Origin: JAKFWF01 sp031401535
Lineage (GTDB): Bacteria; Pseudomonadota; Alphaproteobacteria; Rhizobiales; Hyphomicrobiaceae
DNA: 15,639 bases
Direction of reading: 5' to 3'
Assembly (NCBI GenBank): GCA_031401535.1
Contig: JANNRP010000402.1
Location: 1-15,639, forward strand
Below the pieces are notes generated by a model. That model saw nothing but the letters and a program-made list of their open reading frames with translations, was not told the origin of the DNA and did no database searches. Below, piece by piece: positions 14,301 to 15,639 of the stretch (positions are counted from its first letter, which is position 1; the number at the start of each line of letters is the position of its first letter). The translations under genes and the position numbers were made by a program.

Positions 14301-15389
14301 TCAACCTTCGAATGCTTTGGCCGGTACATAGACGGCCCCCCTCATGATCAGCCGTGCCGTCCTCAACGTTCCGGCGGTTACTTTGAAGTCGGCGCCAGTA
14401 CCCGATGTGTGCAGCACTACGTCAACCTGCCCCGATGGATGCTCGATCCAGATCGTGCGCGGATTGCGGCCGTCGGGTCTGGCTATGCCGTACGCCACCG
14501 TTCCGGGCACAGCACAGGCACTGGCCACGCACACAGCACCGGTCACGGCATGGGCCGCGTGCAACGCGTGTGGGGTGAGATAGCGCGACGTTACGGTGCC
14601 GCCATCGCGCGGCGGCGCCAGCAATCCGACCTTGGGTATGACCTTGTCGCTGACATCACCGAGCCCCATCCGGCGTCCGGCTTCGAGGCGAATGGCTTCG
14701 ATGCGAGCCAACAAGTCGCGGTTGCCGTCGATTTCGGCGCGGCCTTCGTAGCCGGTCAAACCGAGGTCCGTCGACCGCATCAGTAGCATCGGCATGGCGA
14801 CATCAATGCAGGTGACGTCGATGCCGTTGATCACGTCGCGCACCTGGCCCGTAGGGAGTAGAGTGCCGGTCTTAGAGCCGACGACATCCATGAAGTTGAG
14901 CGTAATGGGGGCGGCCGTTCCCGGCACGCCGTCGATGCGTGCAGTGCCATCGTAGCGCATCCGGCGACCGGGCGTCTCGACGATCGCCTCGATGCGGCTC
15001 TGCGTGTTGACGTTGTAAATCATCACCGATGTGCGGCCGTCGCTAGCCTCGATCATACCGGTCTCGATCGCGAATGGTGCAACGCCGGCCAGCATGTTGC
15101 CGCACGATGGCGAGGTATCGACGAGAGGCTTGGCAACGTTGACCTGCGCGAACAGGAAATCGACATCGACGCCTGGCCGCATCGACTTCGAGACAATGGC
15201 GACCTTGCTCGTGAGCGTATCGGCGCCGCCCAGACCATCGATCTGCCGGGCATCGGGCGAGCCCAGGGCGGCGAGCAGTAACCGGTCACGGGTGGCAGGA
15301 TCTGTCGGCAGGTCGTCGGCCTTGAAGTAGGGGCCTTTCGACGTGCCGCCACGCATCAGCAGGCAAGGGATTGCGATCAGATCCGACAT
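14301..15389 (-). CDS. PrpF/GalD-type isomerase, probable 4-oxalomesaconate tautomerase
   Basis: The 362-aa protein belongs to the PrpF family (diaminopimelate-epimerase-like fold), which moves double bonds in tri- and dicarboxylates. The start IPCLLMRGGTSKGPYF (residues 7-22) and the DGLGGADTLTSKVAIV, TSPSCGNMLAGVAPFAIETG (Cys 96) and GKV-like PKVGLL segments resemble GalD, the 4-oxalomesaconate tautomerase of gallate breakdown in Pseudomonas putida, which has a similar length (361 aa). PrpF proper, the 2-methylaconitate isomerase of propionate degradation, is related, but no prpC or acnD neighbour is visible, so the substrate is uncertain. The frame is open to 15473; ATG 15389 (MSDLIAIP) is preferred because the upstream residues are Arg/Cys-rich and unlike the family. 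The gene is divergent from the partial gene at 15581. Confidence 0.85.
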   Translation of the reverse strand: MSDLIAIPCLLMRGGTSKGPYFKADDLPTDPATRDRLLLAALGSPDARQIDGLGGADTLTSKVAIVSKSMRPGVDVDFLFAQVNVAKPLVDTSPSCGNMLAGVAPFAIETGMIEASDGRTSVMIYNVNTQSRIEAIVETPGRRMRYDGTARIDGVPGTAAPITLNFMDVVGSKTGTLLPTGQVRDVINGIDVTCIDVAMPMLLMRSTDLGLTGYEGRAEIDGNRDLLARIEAIRLEAGRRMGLGDVSDKVIPKVGLLAPPRDGGTVTSRYLTPHALHAAHAVTGAVCVASACAVPGTVAYGIARPDGRNPRTIWIEHPSGQVDVVLHTSGTGADFKVTAGTLRTARLIMRGAVYVPAKAFEG

Positions 15390-15530
15390 CGGGTGCGTTC
15401 CACAGCAATTTGCTTTGTGAGGGGTATCGAACCGTCTACGGCGCAGCTTAATGCACGGCGCGATTGATGCCAAACCTACCGTGTTGTCAGCTCCTTGCCG
15501 ATTGGAACGTCAGCGCGTGCAGTTGCGTCA

Positions 15531-15546
15531 GGCGCGCGACCGCGCC
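15531..15546. repeat. GC-rich hairpin in the divergent gap
   Basis: GGCGCG (15531-15536) and CGCGCC (15541-15546) form a perfect 6-bp stem around the loop CGAC. It ends 20 bases before the ribosome binding site of the gene at 15581. It may be a leader hairpin or chance in GC-rich DNA. Confidence 0.45.
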
Positions 15547-15565
15547 ACACTTAGGCAAGACGGCC

Positions 15566-15573
15566 AAGGAGGA
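15566..15573 (+). promoter_or_regulatory. Strong ribosome binding site for the truncated last gene
   Basis: AAGGAGGA is nearly the full complement of the 16S rRNA tail and lies 7 bases before ATG 15581. It supports that start and suggests efficient translation. Confidence 0.8.
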
Positions 15574-15580
15574 GTTGCCT

Positions 15581-15639
15581 ATGTCGACCACGACCACCGT
15601 ACCCAAACAGAAGTTCACCGTCAGCCACCTGGACCATGC
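15581..15639 (+). CDS. Start of an unidentified gene, cut by the window end
   Basis: Only 59 bases are visible, reading MSTTTTVPKQKFTVSHLDH followed by a codon beginning GC (Ala). The start is well supported by the ribosome binding site at 15566-15573. The Thr-rich beginning is not diagnostic and nineteen residues are too few to name a family. It is transcribed away from the PrpF-type gene, so the two may share a regulatory region of about 190 bp. Confidence 0.7.
   Translation, partial: MSTTTTVPKQKFTVSHLDH

Noticed and set aside
13468..14304. 278-codon open frame on the minus strand
   Set aside because: It is antisense to repeats two and three of the helix-hairpin-helix protein; the plus-strand repeats are clearly under protein-level conservation.
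15581..15639. Assignment of the last gene to CysD (sulfate adenylyltransferase small subunit)
   Set aside because: The SHLDH segment faintly recalls the CysD start, but the diagnostic EAESIHI motif is beyond the window and the next codon is Ala, so the name cannot be supported.

Overview
The window looks like a chromosomal segment of an alphaproteobacterium, most likely of the order Hyphomicrobiales. The evidence is the moderately high GC content and the gene order ubiG (divergent), lysC, ptsP, prfA, prmC, then a DUF4167 gene, which is familiar from that order. Supporting signs are a DUF305 protein with the PHHQGA motif, an asparagine/arginine-rich DUF4167 protein, and a helix-hairpin-helix domain of the type seen at the C-terminus of some alphaproteobacterial NuoE proteins. 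No species can be named from the sequence alone.

Layout. Bases 1-270 are the 3' end of a DUF305 gene, which converges on ubiG (277-1071, minus). After a 241-bp divergent gap comes a plus-strand housekeeping run with short spacers: lysC (1313-2578), ptsP (2607-4901), prfA (4967-6049) and prmC (6052-6957). These encode aspartokinase, nitrogen-PTS Enzyme I, release factor 1 and the methylase that modifies release factor 1. A 596-bp gap follows. It holds an 11-bp tandem repeat, a weak promoter-like pair, a doubtful 64-codon ORF, a possible 8-codon leader ORF and a terminator-like stem. The DUF4167 gene (7554-8810) comes next and converges on a MOSC-domain gene (8944-9708, minus).

The most interesting part is 9709-14259. 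A 457-bp leader region with two hairpins, one with a 13-bp nearly perfect stem, precedes a gene for a 668-aa membrane-anchored protein. That protein has three tandem BON-like repeats, an Ala-rich helical linker and an OmpA-type peptidoglycan-binding domain. Next is a 32-codon gene with a strong ribosome binding site that encodes a single-pass membrane peptide. It is followed by a 618-aa protein with an N-terminal membrane helix, long Pro/Ala-rich linkers and three copies of a roughly 76-aa helix-hairpin-helix-like domain. The three genes lie in the same direction and look like an operon for an envelope assembly whose function I cannot name.

The right end holds a PrpF/GalD-type isomerase gene (14301-15389, minus) and, divergent from it, the first 59 bases of an unidentified gene (from 15581) with a near-consensus ribosome binding site.
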